From the NCBI GenBank assembly GCA_947177415.1, contig CAMWUK010000001.1, positions 42,382-106,381 of the forward strand: 64,000 bases of DNA, written 5' to 3'. The notes below the pieces were generated by a model, which was not told the origin of the DNA, did not search any database, and saw nothing but the letters and a program-made list of their open reading frames with translations. Below are positions 33,607 to 43,362 of the stretch, piece after piece. Within the stretch, counting starts at the first letter, position 1; every line of letters begins with the position of its first letter. The DNA is from an uncultured Clostridiaceae bacterium. GTDB taxonomy: Bacteria; Bacillota; Clostridia; Lachnospirales; Lachnospiraceae. Position numbers and translations under genes: made by a program.

Positions 33607-35019
33607 TTATTTATTTAAAGTCCTTTTCATAGTTTCTAAATCTGCTATTAGTTCTTTAGAATAACTTACAGCTTCATCATATAATTGTTCTGCCTTAGAT
33701 ACATCTTCATCAAACAATACCTGAATGATTTTGGAACCATACTGGTGAAAATGTTTGTGCTTTGTTCCTAACTCTTTCCAAAGTTCTGCAATCTGGGGAT
33801 ATTGAGGTGTCACCGAATAATAGAAATGTCCAAATCCACATTTGCTGTCATCAGTCTGTAATGGCATAATCATTTTTGTTGTTACAATTTTATGCAAATT
33901 CTCTAACCATTTTTGATGTGCATCAATGGCTCTGTCAATATAACCACAGAATTCATCTTTCTCAATGTTCATCAATGGATCATTCGACATAACTCCCAAA
34001 ACTTTCACAGCAGTATCCAACTCTGATTCAATCGTTTCTACAGGCTTTGTTGCTGATTGGGTTGCATCACCAATTTGTCGAAGTTCTTCTGCATCCTCAT
34101 GTAAAATATGACATTCGTCTTGAATTTTCTCAGCTTGTGACTCTAATAATGTCATGGAACTGCTTATTTCTTCACTAACGGCAGCAAGGGAACTAATATT
34201 CTCTGTAATTTTCGCTACATGCCCTTGGCTCTCTTCATTTAAAGACCAAACATGGTTAATCATCTCTGTCATAGATTGTAAAGAACGAATGGTATTTGCA
34301 ACACTCTCCACACTCTTCATAGAGGCTTCTTTTACACCTTCTACAAATTGTCCCATATTGCCCGTCAATTGCTGGGTCTCATCTGCAAGATTACGAATCT
34401 CATCTGCCACTACTGCAAATCCTTTCCCTGCTTCCCCTGCACGGGCAGCTTCTATAGAAGCATTAAGTGAGAGCAGATTGGTCTGCGAGGAAATAGAATT
34501 AATATCTTCAATTACTTCATTCATCCGGTTGATAACTTTTGATAGCTTATCCATATCATGATGCATCTCCTCAGAGGAAGAAATTGTATTTGAAGAAAGA
34601 TTGCGGATTTGTGTTAATTCTTTTTGCCCCTCTTCAATTTTTTTATACACATTTTCCGATTCCCCGGATACAGCAATAATAGTATTCGTTAATTCTTCAT
34701 GCTGCTCTTGTACAGTAGAAGCTATCTGTGTTGTATCTTTTGAGGAAGAATGAATTACTTTTGTAGCATCTGCCAGACTGCTACAAACATCAGTCAATTT
34801 TTCTGTGTGATGCTGCAATGTCAGATCTAATGTACTAATCTGCATAAGAGCAGATATATTTTTTTGTAAAATAGTCTGGAAATTCTTTCGATTGTTCAAA
34901 AGCCGGTTATAAAAGTCTGCAACTTCTTGTCCTGCTTTTTGGTAATCAGCCTGTTCTAATTTTGACATGGACTGCATATACTGTTCCATCTGACTTCCTT
35001 TTCCAAATTTCATAATCAT
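33607..35019 (-). CDS. Soluble methyl-accepting chemotaxis protein with CZB zinc domain
   Basis: 470 aa without a transmembrane segment. Coiled-coil N-terminus, then an MCP signalling hairpin with the conserved tip [20 protein letters not shown] followed by [15 protein letters not shown]. The C-terminal ~120 residues are a CZB domain with the zinc ligands His ([13 protein letters not shown]), Cys ([12 protein letters not shown]) and His (KHKHFHQYG). CZB receptors sense zinc or oxidants such as HOCl through the Cys. It should feed CheA in the cytoplasm. Start ATG follows GGGAGG. Confidence 0.9.
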   Translation of the reverse strand: MIMKFGKGSQMEQYMQSMSKLEQADYQKAGQEVADFYNRLLNNRKNFQTILQKNISALMQISTLDLTLQHHTEKLTDVCSSLADATKVIHSSSKDTTQIASTVQEQHEELTNTIIAVSGESENVYKKIEEGQKELTQIRNLSSNTISSSEEMHHDMDKLSKVINRMNEVIEDINSISSQTNLLSLNASIEAARAGEAGKGFAVVADEIRNLADETQQLTGNMGQFVEGVKEASMKSVESVANTIRSLQSMTEMINHVWSLNEESQGHVAKITENISSLAAVSEEISSSMTLLESQAEKIQDECHILHEDAEELRQIGDATQSATKPVETIESELDTAVKVLGVMSNDPLMNIEKDEFCGYIDRAIDAHQKWLENLHKIVTTKMIMPLQTDDSKCGFGHFYYSVTPQYPQIAELWKELGTKHKHFHQYGSKIIQVLFDEDVSKAEQLYDEAVSYSKELIADLETMKRTLNK

Positions 35020-35134
35020 GTTCCTCCCATCATTTAGGAGCTATATACCACTTACCCCTATATTTAATTCTTCATCACTTTTCCCAAAAACAAGTACCCC
35101 TCTTGTTCTCTGGGTGTTGTAACTATCCTGTTTC

Positions 35135-35269
35135 GTAACTGTTCAGAACCATGAACAGTTACGTTTAAGCCCATAATAATTCGCCTTCGGCGAAGGGGCT
35201 TAAACATTGCAAAATTTACTTTTTCTTACGAAACACGCAGTAAATGCGTGTTTCTACCTGAATAGTTAC
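35135..35269 (-). mobile_element. Type A MITE (copy A3), reverse orientation
   Basis: 135 bp, with ends GTAACTGTTCAG ... CTGAATAGTTAC and all three type A hairpins. Perfect 8-bp target duplication CCTGTTTC at 35127-35134 and 35270-35277. It lies between the chemoreceptor start and the NYN gene end. Confidence 0.95.
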
Positions 35270-35312
35270 CCTGTTTCTTTATTATAACACAAAAAGACAA
35301 ATAACACCAATA

Positions 35313-36080
35313 TTACTTACCTGTTCTACACCTATATGCAATAATTGTAACAGTTCCTTTTCCTTTATATCTTTTCATTTCATATTTGTCCGGAAAGTCT
35401 TCCACTAATTGTGGTAATTTCACATAACCGTATGTACGAGCATCAAAATCAGGTTTTGCTCTTTTTATAAATGTACCAGCCGAGCTTACATTCACATATC
35501 CATCTGCATCCTGATACTTATCCGATGCTATTCTTAATAAATTATGAATTTCTTCCATGTTACTATCTTCTTCATAAACTGTTTCCCATTTTCTATTTGT
35601 TGTCTCATGAACAGTTTCCCAATTTTTTTTCTGTTCTTTATTTGTTTCACTTAGATTTTCCAGAAAAACAAATTCGTCACAAGCATTCCGGAATGCTTCA
35701 GGCGTTTTCTTTTCTCCCACTCCAATGACATATACACCAGATTCACGGATTTTAATTGCAAGTGGTGTGTAATCACTATCACTTGCCACAAGAACAAAAG
35801 CATCATATAAATTTTTATGAAGAAGGTCAACCGCATCAATAACCAATGCCATATCTGTTGCATTTTTCCCTGAAACATAGTCAAATTGCTGTTCTGCTTT
35901 TATTGCCAGCCGCTTAATCTCGCTCTCCCAGTTTTTCAAGGTTTCTTTCTTCCAATTACCATAAGCTCTTTTTACATTAATACTGCCATGTGCTGAAATT
36001 TCTCTTATTACAGCTTCCATCTTTGACCATTGTGTATTATCTGCATCAATTAACAATGCTATTTTTTTTAAATTTCTCAT
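35313..36080 (-). CDS. NYN-domain RNase-like protein with LOTUS/OST-HTH domain
   Basis: 255 aa from the ATG at 36080 (AAAAGGAGA upstream); the ATG is 1 nt after the helicase stop. NYN (PIN-like) nuclease motifs: IALLIDADNTQ near the start, SGKNATDMALVIDAVDLL, and VLVASDSDYTPLA, giving the acidic metal-binding cluster. The C-terminal ~80 residues (EIHNLLRIASDKYQDADGYV, TYGYVKLPQLVEDFPDKYEM) match a LOTUS/OST-HTH RNA-binding domain. It is predicted to cut structured RNA. Tight coupling to a PLD-helicase suggests joint nucleic-acid processing. Confidence 0.85.
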   Translation of the reverse strand: MRNLKKIALLIDADNTQWSKMEAVIREISAHGSINVKRAYGNWKKETLKNWESEIKRLAIKAEQQFDYVSGKNATDMALVIDAVDLLHKNLYDAFVLVASDSDYTPLAIKIRESGVYVIGVGEKKTPEAFRNACDEFVFLENLSETNKEQKKNWETVHETTNRKWETVYEEDSNMEEIHNLLRIASDKYQDADGYVNVSSAGTFIKRAKPDFDARTYGYVKLPQLVEDFPDKYEMKRYKGKGTVTIIAYRCRTGK

Positions 36081-36081
36081 T

Positions 36082-38592
36082 TTATTCTCCTTTTCCCTTT
36101 TTTTCCACTTTTCTGCTACCTTCATATCGTCTTCGATAATATTCCATAGTCCGATATTCCAGTATATCCTTCATTTGTTTAACAAACACCTTATTTTCTA
36201 TTACATCTTGTAATTCTTTTCTAAGTGCAAGAATATAACCATCTTTCTCCACAAAGAAACTTTTCCCAGAAGATAATAAATATTTAACCGGCATCTGCTT
36301 TGCTTTCTTTATATGCTGCTTATCTGTCATTTTTTTATACTCTTCATAAGAAATATTTTCTGAAAAGTCTCTCCAATTCACCCCTTCATTAAAGAAATTC
36401 TTCCAAGACTCCAACATTTCTTCTTTTGTGATCTGCATACGGATATTGCCATCATTGTAAAAACTATACAGAATAGGCATTTTATAAACCTTTTGCATAT
36501 TTGTGGTCTCAATTAAATGTAAAAACTCTCTGCCTACCCCAGTATAAACCTTCATTTCTTCTTCTGTCAATTCCCTTAAATCATATAAAAAATCTAAGTA
36601 TCTTTGAAAAGGATTTTCTTTTGTATGTTTGATACAATATTGATATACTTCGCCTTCCATATATGTAAACAGTTCCATTCTGGTAGGCACTTTTCCCTCT
36701 AATAACTCCTTTATCCGATAATATTCCTTTCGAATCTGTTCCTTTATGGATAACGATTTTTTGTCTAATTCCTTAAATAAGTCAATTAGTTTGATATCAA
36801 AATCTACAAAACAGTCATCGGGATATTCTATTTTCTGATATTCCCCTGCTTTATCTTCCGAAAAAGACATTTCTCCAGATAATAATAGTGGAGCCTTTCC
36901 GGCTTTTTCATAATTACCTATAAAATCTAAAACATTCAAGTATTCTTTTCCTTTATATGTACGCAGCCCCCTGCCTAATTGCTGCAAAAAGACAGTAGAA
37001 GATTCTGTTGGACGAAGAAATAGAACCATATCAAGAGAAGGAATATCTACTCCCTCGTTAAACATATCTACAGAAAAAATCACTTGAATTTCCCGTTTTT
37101 CCAGTTTCTCTATTGCTCTATCTCTTTCCTCCGAAAATTCTCCATCTGCATTGCTATATACTGCCACACTTTTTACACCACGTTTGCAAAACTCCTTTGC
37201 CATTTCCTCTGCATGTTGTCTGGAGCAACAAAATCCTAAGGCTCGTTTAGAAGGATATTTCTTATAGTATTTATAAATCAAATCATATCTTTTTTTATTT
37301 TTAATATAGGCTTTGTTTAAATCACTCTCAGAATATTTTCCCCGTACCACATGTAAGTGGGAATAATCTGTTTCATCATAAATTCCATAATAATGAAATG
37401 GTACAAGTATCCCCTTGTTAATTGCTTCTTTTAAAGATATTTCAAAAGGTACATTATATTCGCAAATTTCATAAATATTTTTGCCATCCATTCGTTCTGG
37501 GGTTGCTGTAAGTCCCAACAAAAACTGTGGCCTAAAATAGTTTATGATTCTTTGATATCCATCATTCACCGAATGGTGAAATTCATCAATCACAATATAT
37601 TGAAAATAATCCGGTGTAAAGAACTTCTCATTCAAATATTCCTCTCTTCCAAGAGTTGCTACTGATGCAAAAATTGCCGATTTGTCCTTATCCTTTTCCT
37701 TTCCATAGAAAAAACCATAGTCCTCAGATTTTCTTACATTTCGGAAGGCTTGTGCTGCCTGTTTTAGAATTTCCTCCCGATGTGCTACAAATAGTACCCT
37801 TTTATATTTTCTAGAATCATAAGCAGCTAAATAGGTTTTTCCCACACCAGTAGCTGCCACAATCAAAGCTTTTGTTGCCCCTTCTTCCCTGCTATTCTCC
37901 AAAGCATACATTGCCTCAATCTGGATTCCCCTTGGTTCAAATAAATCCTCTATTTTATGATTTGGGTAGTCTTCTAAATCATCATATCTTGCTAAATCCT
38001 TTGCTACAGCCGGTTTATGCCAATTCTTAGAATATCTCTTTAATTCCTCATCATTTATTAAAATAGAATGATGCTCAAACAAATCAAGGAAGGTTTGATA
38101 AAATAAATTAAAATTTTCCTCATCTGTCTGGCTTTTCATGCGATAATTCCACTCAATTCCTGAAGTTAAAGCACTTTTTGAAACATTCGAAGAACCAATA
38201 TAAATCTCACTACCATTTTTATAATGAAAAATATAAGATTTGGGATGGAAAGAACGTTTCTTCTCATTATAAAATCTTAAATCTACCTGTTCTCCTAATT
38301 CCCTCTTTATCCTGTAGAGTGCTGAAGGCTGGGTTATCCCTAGATAATTTCCGGTTAGAATTCTTATGGAAACACCTTTCTTTATGGCAAACTTCAAATC
38401 ATCTATAATCATTTTCACCCCAGAGTCCATAAGAAAAGAAACTATAATATCAATTCTTTCTGCATGGTTTATACTATCTTTTAACTGCCAATAAAGAAAC
38501 CGGTTTTCAAATCTATCTCCTGTTATCACATTGATGGTATCTATTTGTATACTTTCTGTTTGAATGTTTTCTTGCAGGTTTCTTTGTGTCAT
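36082..38592 (-). CDS. PLD-nuclease/DEAD-type superfamily II helicase
   Basis: 836 aa. N-terminal phospholipase-D-type domain with HPKSYIF (116-122) and GSSNVSKSAL as an HxK..S signature. Then an SF2 helicase: Walker A AATGVGKT (246-253), DEFH box (336-339), motif VI QQLGRGLRTYKG. The last ~230 residues are a helical domain I do not recognise. Similar PLD-helicase proteins are found in defence and repair contexts. The next gene, a NYN-LOTUS protein, begins one base after the stop. Confidence 0.85.
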   Translation of the reverse strand: MTQRNLQENIQTESIQIDTINVITGDRFENRFLYWQLKDSINHAERIDIIVSFLMDSGVKMIIDDLKFAIKKGVSIRILTGNYLGITQPSALYRIKRELGEQVDLRFYNEKKRSFHPKSYIFHYKNGSEIYIGSSNVSKSALTSGIEWNYRMKSQTDEENFNLFYQTFLDLFEHHSILINDEELKRYSKNWHKPAVAKDLARYDDLEDYPNHKIEDLFEPRGIQIEAMYALENSREEGATKALIVAATGVGKTYLAAYDSRKYKRVLFVAHREEILKQAAQAFRNVRKSEDYGFFYGKEKDKDKSAIFASVATLGREEYLNEKFFTPDYFQYIVIDEFHHSVNDGYQRIINYFRPQFLLGLTATPERMDGKNIYEICEYNVPFEISLKEAINKGILVPFHYYGIYDETDYSHLHVVRGKYSESDLNKAYIKNKKRYDLIYKYYKKYPSKRALGFCCSRQHAEEMAKEFCKRGVKSVAVYSNADGEFSEERDRAIEKLEKREIQVIFSVDMFNEGVDIPSLDMVLFLRPTESSTVFLQQLGRGLRTYKGKEYLNVLDFIGNYEKAGKAPLLLSGEMSFSEDKAGEYQKIEYPDDCFVDFDIKLIDLFKELDKKSLSIKEQIRKEYYRIKELLEGKVPTRMELFTYMEGEVYQYCIKHTKENPFQRYLDFLYDLRELTEEEMKVYTGVGREFLHLIETTNMQKVYKMPILYSFYNDGNIRMQITKEEMLESWKNFFNEGVNWRDFSENISYEEYKKMTDKQHIKKAKQMPVKYLLSSGKSFFVEKDGYILALRKELQDVIENKVFVKQMKDILEYRTMEYYRRRYEGSRKVEKKGKGE

Positions 38593-38696
38593 TTACTTAT
38601 CACCTTCATTTATCATAATGCTACCCCAAAGACAGCATATTTTTTTATTCTATCAAATACAATAAATTTTCATAATTATGTTAATGTATTTTCATT

Positions 38697-38830
38697 GTAA
38701 CTATTCAGGTAGAAACACGCATTTACTGCGTGTTTCGTACAAAAAAGTGAATTTTGTAATGTTTAAGCCCCTCGCCGAAGGCGAATATTCATGGGCTTAA
38801 ACGTAACTGTTCATGGTTCTGAACAGTTAC
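38697..38830 (+). mobile_element. Type A MITE (copy A4)
   Basis: 134 bp, GTAACTATTCAGG ... CTGAACAGTTAC with the type A hairpins; a few substitutions (GTACAAAAAAGTGA). Flanks TTTTCATT and GTTTCATT match at 7 of 8 positions. It ends 21 bp before the stop codon of the helicase-LexA gene, in the spacer to the PLD-helicase start. Confidence 0.88.
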
Positions 38831-38851
38831 GTTTCATTTATATTTATAGAG

Positions 38852-41248
38852 TTATAGGGATTCTTTCTGTCTAATAATACCTACCACAACCCCATTCATA
38901 ATATAGTCACATAACGGAATATGTATATCTTGATATTTGCTATTTCCTGGATGCAAAATCACTTCATTTACTCCTTGTTCATATTTTTTTAAGGTAAACT
39001 CATTTAACTTTTTGCTTCCTGCAACAACAATTTGTCCATTGTTAGCAGTCTTTTGACTTTTTACAATTACTACATCTTCATTCTGAATGTCAAAATCTAT
39101 CATACTATCACCTTTTACCTTTAAAGCAAAAAGTGCATCACTTTGTTTTGCAAAATTTTGTGGAAATTTAAATTCTGATACTTCCATAATATTTGCATTC
39201 TTTAAAGTTCCTGCCGCCACTTCTCCCCACAATTGTATGGTATGTACATCTACCATTCTTTCTCCTTGTTCCTCACTTACATAAAAGATATTTGTATTTT
39301 CACAATCCTGTTTATATTCATATTTTTGACCATATCTCATATCCACATAAGTATAGGATATCGTATCTGCCTCCCGATAATATGGAATGTCCTTCACCTT
39401 TTCAAATTTAAGTTTGAAATTATTACTTTCCTTTGAAAGAGTAACGGATTGCATAATCACTTCGTCCCCATTTGTAACAACAACATATTCTGGAATGGTA
39501 TTTGGCAGCAAATACGACTCTAGTTGTTTTAGTGCTGTTTTTAATTCTGATCCACGTTGTTTTACCTCTATAAAAATAAATGGTCTGTGCATTTGTTCCG
39601 AACTATGATATACTACAATATCTTCAAAAAACTGCCTGCTTCCATATTGGATTGGATATTCAAATTGAATACATTCTTTTGGATACCCATAACGGACTAA
39701 CAATTGTTCCACATACCATTGGCGTACTTTTTCTTCTGGATTACTCTGTACCTCATTGCCATTTATATACCGTTCAACTGGCACATCATAATACTCTCCA
39801 ATTTGCGAGCTGTCTGCAAAATATTCGGATGCAATTTCCCGTATAAAACAAGATGCTTTCTTACTGCTGCTCATATATAGCACTTCTCTTGCTCTTGTCA
39901 TTCCTACATATAAAAGTTTTCGTTCCTCTTCTTTCTTTTCCTCTGAAAATGGTATAATATCTTCATTCAAGCCAACTACAAATACAATGGGAAATTCCAG
40001 TCCTTTCGCCGAATGTAAGGTTAAAAGCTGTATCTTATCTTCTGTACAATATGCATCTGCCTTTTCCTTTTTCAACAAAATTGCATCAATTCCATGATGA
40101 AGTAAATGATTCTGTATATTCTCAAGATAGCTCCAAGTTTTGGCTACAATTGCAATATCCATCAAATCAAATTTAGAATCTAATAAAAGCTTTTTAATTT
40201 CTTCGGCAACAAAACTAAATTCTCCTTGGAGATTCTCAAATGCATGATATTGGGGCTTTAATCCATTTCTTTCTACCAAAACAGGCTCCACAAAATCATC
40301 ACTCTTACTTAAGGTGATATCCTTTCCTAAAAGAGAATAAGCAGCCATAGCAATCTGCTTTGTGGTTCGGTAATTCTTTGATAAAATGCTGGATTTACCA
40401 GCCATGTTAAATCCAATACTTTTAAAACTATGCTTAGACAGCCAAGAATGACTATAAATACTTTGTGCAACATCTGTAAGAAATAAAATACAGCTTCCCT
40501 CTTTTTCCAAATACATATTTCGGATAATTTCCAGTTGTACTCTGGTTAAATCCTGACATTCATCTATAACAATATAGGAATACCGTTTCCAAGTTATCTC
40601 CTTTTTTTCCATACGTTTTAATACCCGCAGGGCATTGGAATAGGAATCTGTCTTTTTTTCTGCTATCATTCTTTGCTGATATAGCATAGAAAGTTCAAAG
40701 ATAATTTGCCTATCCCTTCCCTGTTTTTGTAAGCGTATAGAACCAATTCCCTTTTCCATTCTGCCCAGACGGTCTACTTCCAAATATTCTTCTTTTTTGA
40801 TATACCTGCAACTCTTCATCCACCGTAACTCTTCTAACAAAAAATCAACATTTTCTGTTTGTGCAATGGTATCCTTTCCATATTTCGCTTGTACCTGTTG
40901 GATTGCCCACTTCATTATATTGCGTTCATCCTCTTTTTTTGCAGTCTTCCAATCATCATTTGCAACATACCTATAAATAATAGAGTCCACTGTCTTAATT
41001 TCTAGTTGCTTGGTATCCAAATTAATATGATTCTTCTTACACAAATAATTTATGTATTGCACCAATGTCTTGTTATAGGTAACTAACAAAATCTTTTCTT
41101 TTGTATGTTCTATCTCTTCTAGTATACGAATCACTTTGTGGAGTGCTATTGTTGTCTTTCCACTTCCCGCTACTCCCTTAATCAGACAATTTCCCTGACT
41201 TTTGCTATTAAGTACCTTTATTTGTTCTGAAGTTAATTCTATTCCCAT
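38852..41248 (-). CDS. UvrD-like helicase fused to HSDR_N-type nuclease and LexA/S24 autoprotease
   Basis: 798 aa from the ATG at 41248 (GGAGGATGT upstream). Residues ~1-470: SF1 UvrD/Rep helicase with Walker A GVAGSGKTT (25-33), Walker B YIVIDECQD (225-233), LHSAKGLEFP (411-420) and YVGMTRARE (447-455). Residues ~500-600: HSDR_N-like PD-(D/E)xK domain with Asp543 and Glu561-x-Lys563, followed by a TNGDE motif. Residues ~665-798: a LexA/S24 peptidase with scissile Ala679-Gly680 (EVAAGTL), Ser715 (GDSMID) and Lys754 (FTLKKY), spaced 35 and 39 residues, close to LexA. All three active sites look intact. A MITE lies ~75 bp upstream. Confidence 0.88.
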   Translation of the reverse strand: MGIELTSEQIKVLNSKSQGNCLIKGVAGSGKTTIALHKVIRILEEIEHTKEKILLVTYNKTLVQYINYLCKKNHINLDTKQLEIKTVDSIIYRYVANDDWKTAKKEDERNIMKWAIQQVQAKYGKDTIAQTENVDFLLEELRWMKSCRYIKKEEYLEVDRLGRMEKGIGSIRLQKQGRDRQIIFELSMLYQQRMIAEKKTDSYSNALRVLKRMEKKEITWKRYSYIVIDECQDLTRVQLEIIRNMYLEKEGSCILFLTDVAQSIYSHSWLSKHSFKSIGFNMAGKSSILSKNYRTTKQIAMAAYSLLGKDITLSKSDDFVEPVLVERNGLKPQYHAFENLQGEFSFVAEEIKKLLLDSKFDLMDIAIVAKTWSYLENIQNHLLHHGIDAILLKKEKADAYCTEDKIQLLTLHSAKGLEFPIVFVVGLNEDIIPFSEEKKEEERKLLYVGMTRAREVLYMSSSKKASCFIREIASEYFADSSQIGEYYDVPVERYINGNEVQSNPEEKVRQWYVEQLLVRYGYPKECIQFEYPIQYGSRQFFEDIVVYHSSEQMHRPFIFIEVKQRGSELKTALKQLESYLLPNTIPEYVVVTNGDEVIMQSVTLSKESNNFKLKFEKVKDIPYYREADTISYTYVDMRYGQKYEYKQDCENTNIFYVSEEQGERMVDVHTIQLWGEVAAGTLKNANIMEVSEFKFPQNFAKQSDALFALKVKGDSMIDFDIQNEDVVIVKSQKTANNGQIVVAGSKKLNEFTLKKYEQGVNEVILHPGNSKYQDIHIPLCDYIMNGVVVGIIRQKESL

Positions 41249-41322
41249 ACATCCTCCTTTGTTATCCTTATAACTCACATATATAACCAATCTTATCTTG
41301 TTTAATTGCTAAAGTACATTTA

Positions 41323-41466
41323 GCTACTGTTCACACCTATGGTGCAAACAGTAACGGAATCCAGCCTATTATAATTCGCCTTCGGCAAAAGGCTGGATTC
41401 TTGGCTGTTCTACGTTTTTGGCACATAGCTTGACAGCAAGTGTCAAGCTTGTGAGTGAACAGTAAC
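41323..41466 (+). mobile_element. Type B MITE (copy B2)
   Basis: 144 bp, GCTACTGTTCACACC (first T changed to C) to GTGAACAGTAAC, with the type B hairpins. Perfect 8-bp target duplication TACATTTA at 41315-41322 and 41467-41474. It lies upstream of the helicase-LexA gene, where its promoter would be expected. Confidence 0.93.
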
Positions 41467-41557
41467 TACATTTATACTTGTATTACCCAACTTGCCTATT
41501 TTTAACTATTATACCTCATGAAAGGAATCTTGTGCAATATAAGAATCTCATACATCC

Positions 41558-41793
41558 TTATATAAAAAAGTGTCTTCGACACATCAACTCCCCTAGCCCC
41601 TCATTCATGAGGGGATTGCACACTTTGCGTGCCAGATGCGTGTTGCATGTTTTTTTGCAACAATATTCCTTACGCATCTGTGCACATCCTCGCAGAGCGT
41701 TTTTACTTTATAGGACGAACTTTCCTATAAAGTAAAAACGCACAATTACCTTGTTCTCAATATACGAACAAAGCAACTGTGCTTTTTATATAA
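41558..41793. mobile_element. Hairpin-rich element of a different type (type F)
   Basis: The gap 41467-41819 holds no gene. It has near-inverted ends (TTATATAAAAAAG / CTTTTTATATAA), and between them GTGTC/GACAC, CCCCTCAT/ATGAGGGG (41597-41614), AGATGCGT/ACGCATCT enclosing GTTGC/GCAAC, and a perfect 19-bp hairpin GCGTTTTTACTTTATAGGA (41697-41715) with its complement (41723-41741). No clear target duplication. Likely a different MITE or a structured RNA. Confidence 0.5.
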
Positions 41794-41819
41794 ATTTATG
41801 CCATCATACAAAATATCTC

Positions 41820-42626
41820 TTAAATAGAAAAGAGAGCTTCTGCATTTTCATGCATAATCTTATGGTAGTCGGCTTCTGAAATCAACTTTGGCAGCTCATG
41901 AAAATAGTCCTGATACAAAGAACGTTCTCCCTTGGGATTACACAAATAAGTGTCCTTTCCATCAATTGGTGCATCGCTGCCAAAAAGCATCTTTTCTGCC
42001 CCATATCTCCTAACTGCCTCCAAAGTTGTAGAAATTGGCACCCATGTTGTGTCCCCATACAGATTGTCTGCTTTTCCTAACAAATCCAATGCTGCACGAT
42101 TGTCAGTGCCAAGCCCCATGTGTACCATTATAAAAGGAATAGTTGGAAACATTTTTGCTGCCTCATACAAATGCATTGGCTCAGCAGCCTCACAACCTCC
42201 TGTATGGGATACCACAGGCAGATGATAATGTTCTGCCAATTCCAGATATGGCAGTACCTTCTTGTCTGTAGGTAATATATTAGAATGAAATGGATGAAGC
42301 TTAACCGCTTTCACTATGTCCAGATTTTCTTCTATCATTTTCTCCAGTTCCTTGGTAAACCCCTGCAAGTGTGGTTTTATCCATACTGCTACACCAATCT
42401 TTTCTGGATATGCTCTAGCAAAATCTAACGTTCTTTGAAGTGCTTCTTCTTGAGTATGCTGTATGGCAAGAATCCGTTGCTGATGATCAAACTCCCCAGC
42501 ATCACCATTAGACACAATAGCGTATGCAATATTGTAGTCATTCATCATCTCAATAACCATTTGCTCTGTCATGTGGAATCCAACATTCTCTCCTCCAATG
42601 TGAACATGTGTATCAATAATCTTCAT
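41820..42626 (-). CDS. Amidohydrolase-family TIM-barrel protein
   Basis: 268 aa. N-terminal MKIIDTHVHIGG (two metal-binding His), then VKLHPFHSN, VVSHTGGCEA, FIMVHMGLG and the Asp in MLFGSDAPIDG. This is the amidohydrolase_2 arrangement, with a mono- or binuclear metal centre that hydrolyses or decarboxylates small substrates. Substrate unknown. It starts 4 bp after the methyltransferase stop, so the two are probably co-transcribed. Confidence 0.85.
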   Translation of the reverse strand: MKIIDTHVHIGGENVGFHMTEQMVIEMMNDYNIAYAIVSNGDAGEFDHQQRILAIQHTQEEALQRTLDFARAYPEKIGVAVWIKPHLQGFTKELEKMIEENLDIVKAVKLHPFHSNILPTDKKVLPYLELAEHYHLPVVSHTGGCEAAEPMHLYEAAKMFPTIPFIMVHMGLGTDNRAALDLLGKADNLYGDTTWVPISTTLEAVRRYGAEKMLFGSDAPIDGKDTYLCNPKGERSLYQDYFHELPKLISEADYHKIMHENAEALFSI

Positions 42627-42630
42627 ACAA

Positions 42631-43218
42631 TTACTCCTTTTTTAAAATTATATTCAGCCATTTTTCTTTCTCTTTTCCCGGTCGTATATCCAATGTAATC
42701 CACTGTTCCTCTAATTTCAATTCCTCTATATCTTTCAAAAATTCCCCAAAACTTTTCTCTGTCATATCTGTAAAATATCTGCCATTTCTTTCTCCTTCAA
42801 AGGTTCCAAATTTGAAAGAAGTATAAATAATCCCATTTTTCTTTAAAGCTACTTTCATTTTGACAATTACATCTTTTAATTCTCTTTTTGATAAGTGTAG
42901 AATAGAAGAACATGCCCAAATCCCATTATATTTTTCTACTTCTTTTAATTGTTGAAAAAGCATCTCTTTAACCTCTATGCCAGTAAAATCTCTTGCTATT
43001 TGACACAATTTCTTAGAACCATCTACTGCTTCTACCTGAAAGCCCTGTTTCAAAAAATATTTCGTATCTCTTCCTGCACCACAACCAAAATCTAAAATCA
43101 AATCTCCTTTTTTCAGTTGCTGCAGGAACTTATTTTGCACCTTTGAAAAATCCAACTCTGTAGTCTGTATGGCAAATTCCTTTGCATGTTTTTCATAATA
43201 AGTTAATGTGGTGTTCAT
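42631..43218 (-). CDS. Class I SAM-dependent methyltransferase
   Basis: 195 aa from the ATG at 43218 (AAAGGAAAG upstream). SAM-binding motif I LILDFGCGAGRDTKYFLKQG, motif II VEAVDGSKKLCQIA, and YNGIWACSSILHLSK. Resembles small-molecule or tellurite-resistance-type (TehB-like) methyltransferases. It forms a two-gene unit with the downstream amidohydrolase. Substrate unknown. Confidence 0.85.
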   Translation of the reverse strand: MNTTLTYYEKHAKEFAIQTTELDFSKVQNKFLQQLKKGDLILDFGCGAGRDTKYFLKQGFQVEAVDGSKKLCQIARDFTGIEVKEMLFQQLKEVEKYNGIWACSSILHLSKRELKDVIVKMKVALKKNGIIYTSFKFGTFEGERNGRYFTDMTEKSFGEFLKDIEELKLEEQWITLDIRPGKEKEKWLNIILKKE

Positions 43219-43362
43219 TTTACTTTCCTTTTCTTTTGGTTTTATCCTCTTAACTGTTCCCATTTCATGAATATCATACCGCATTTAGTTTTATGACTTT
43301 AGCTTGTCTGCTTTATATGGCTATTCACCACAAAAACACTTATAAAATGCTTTGACTGTTAA

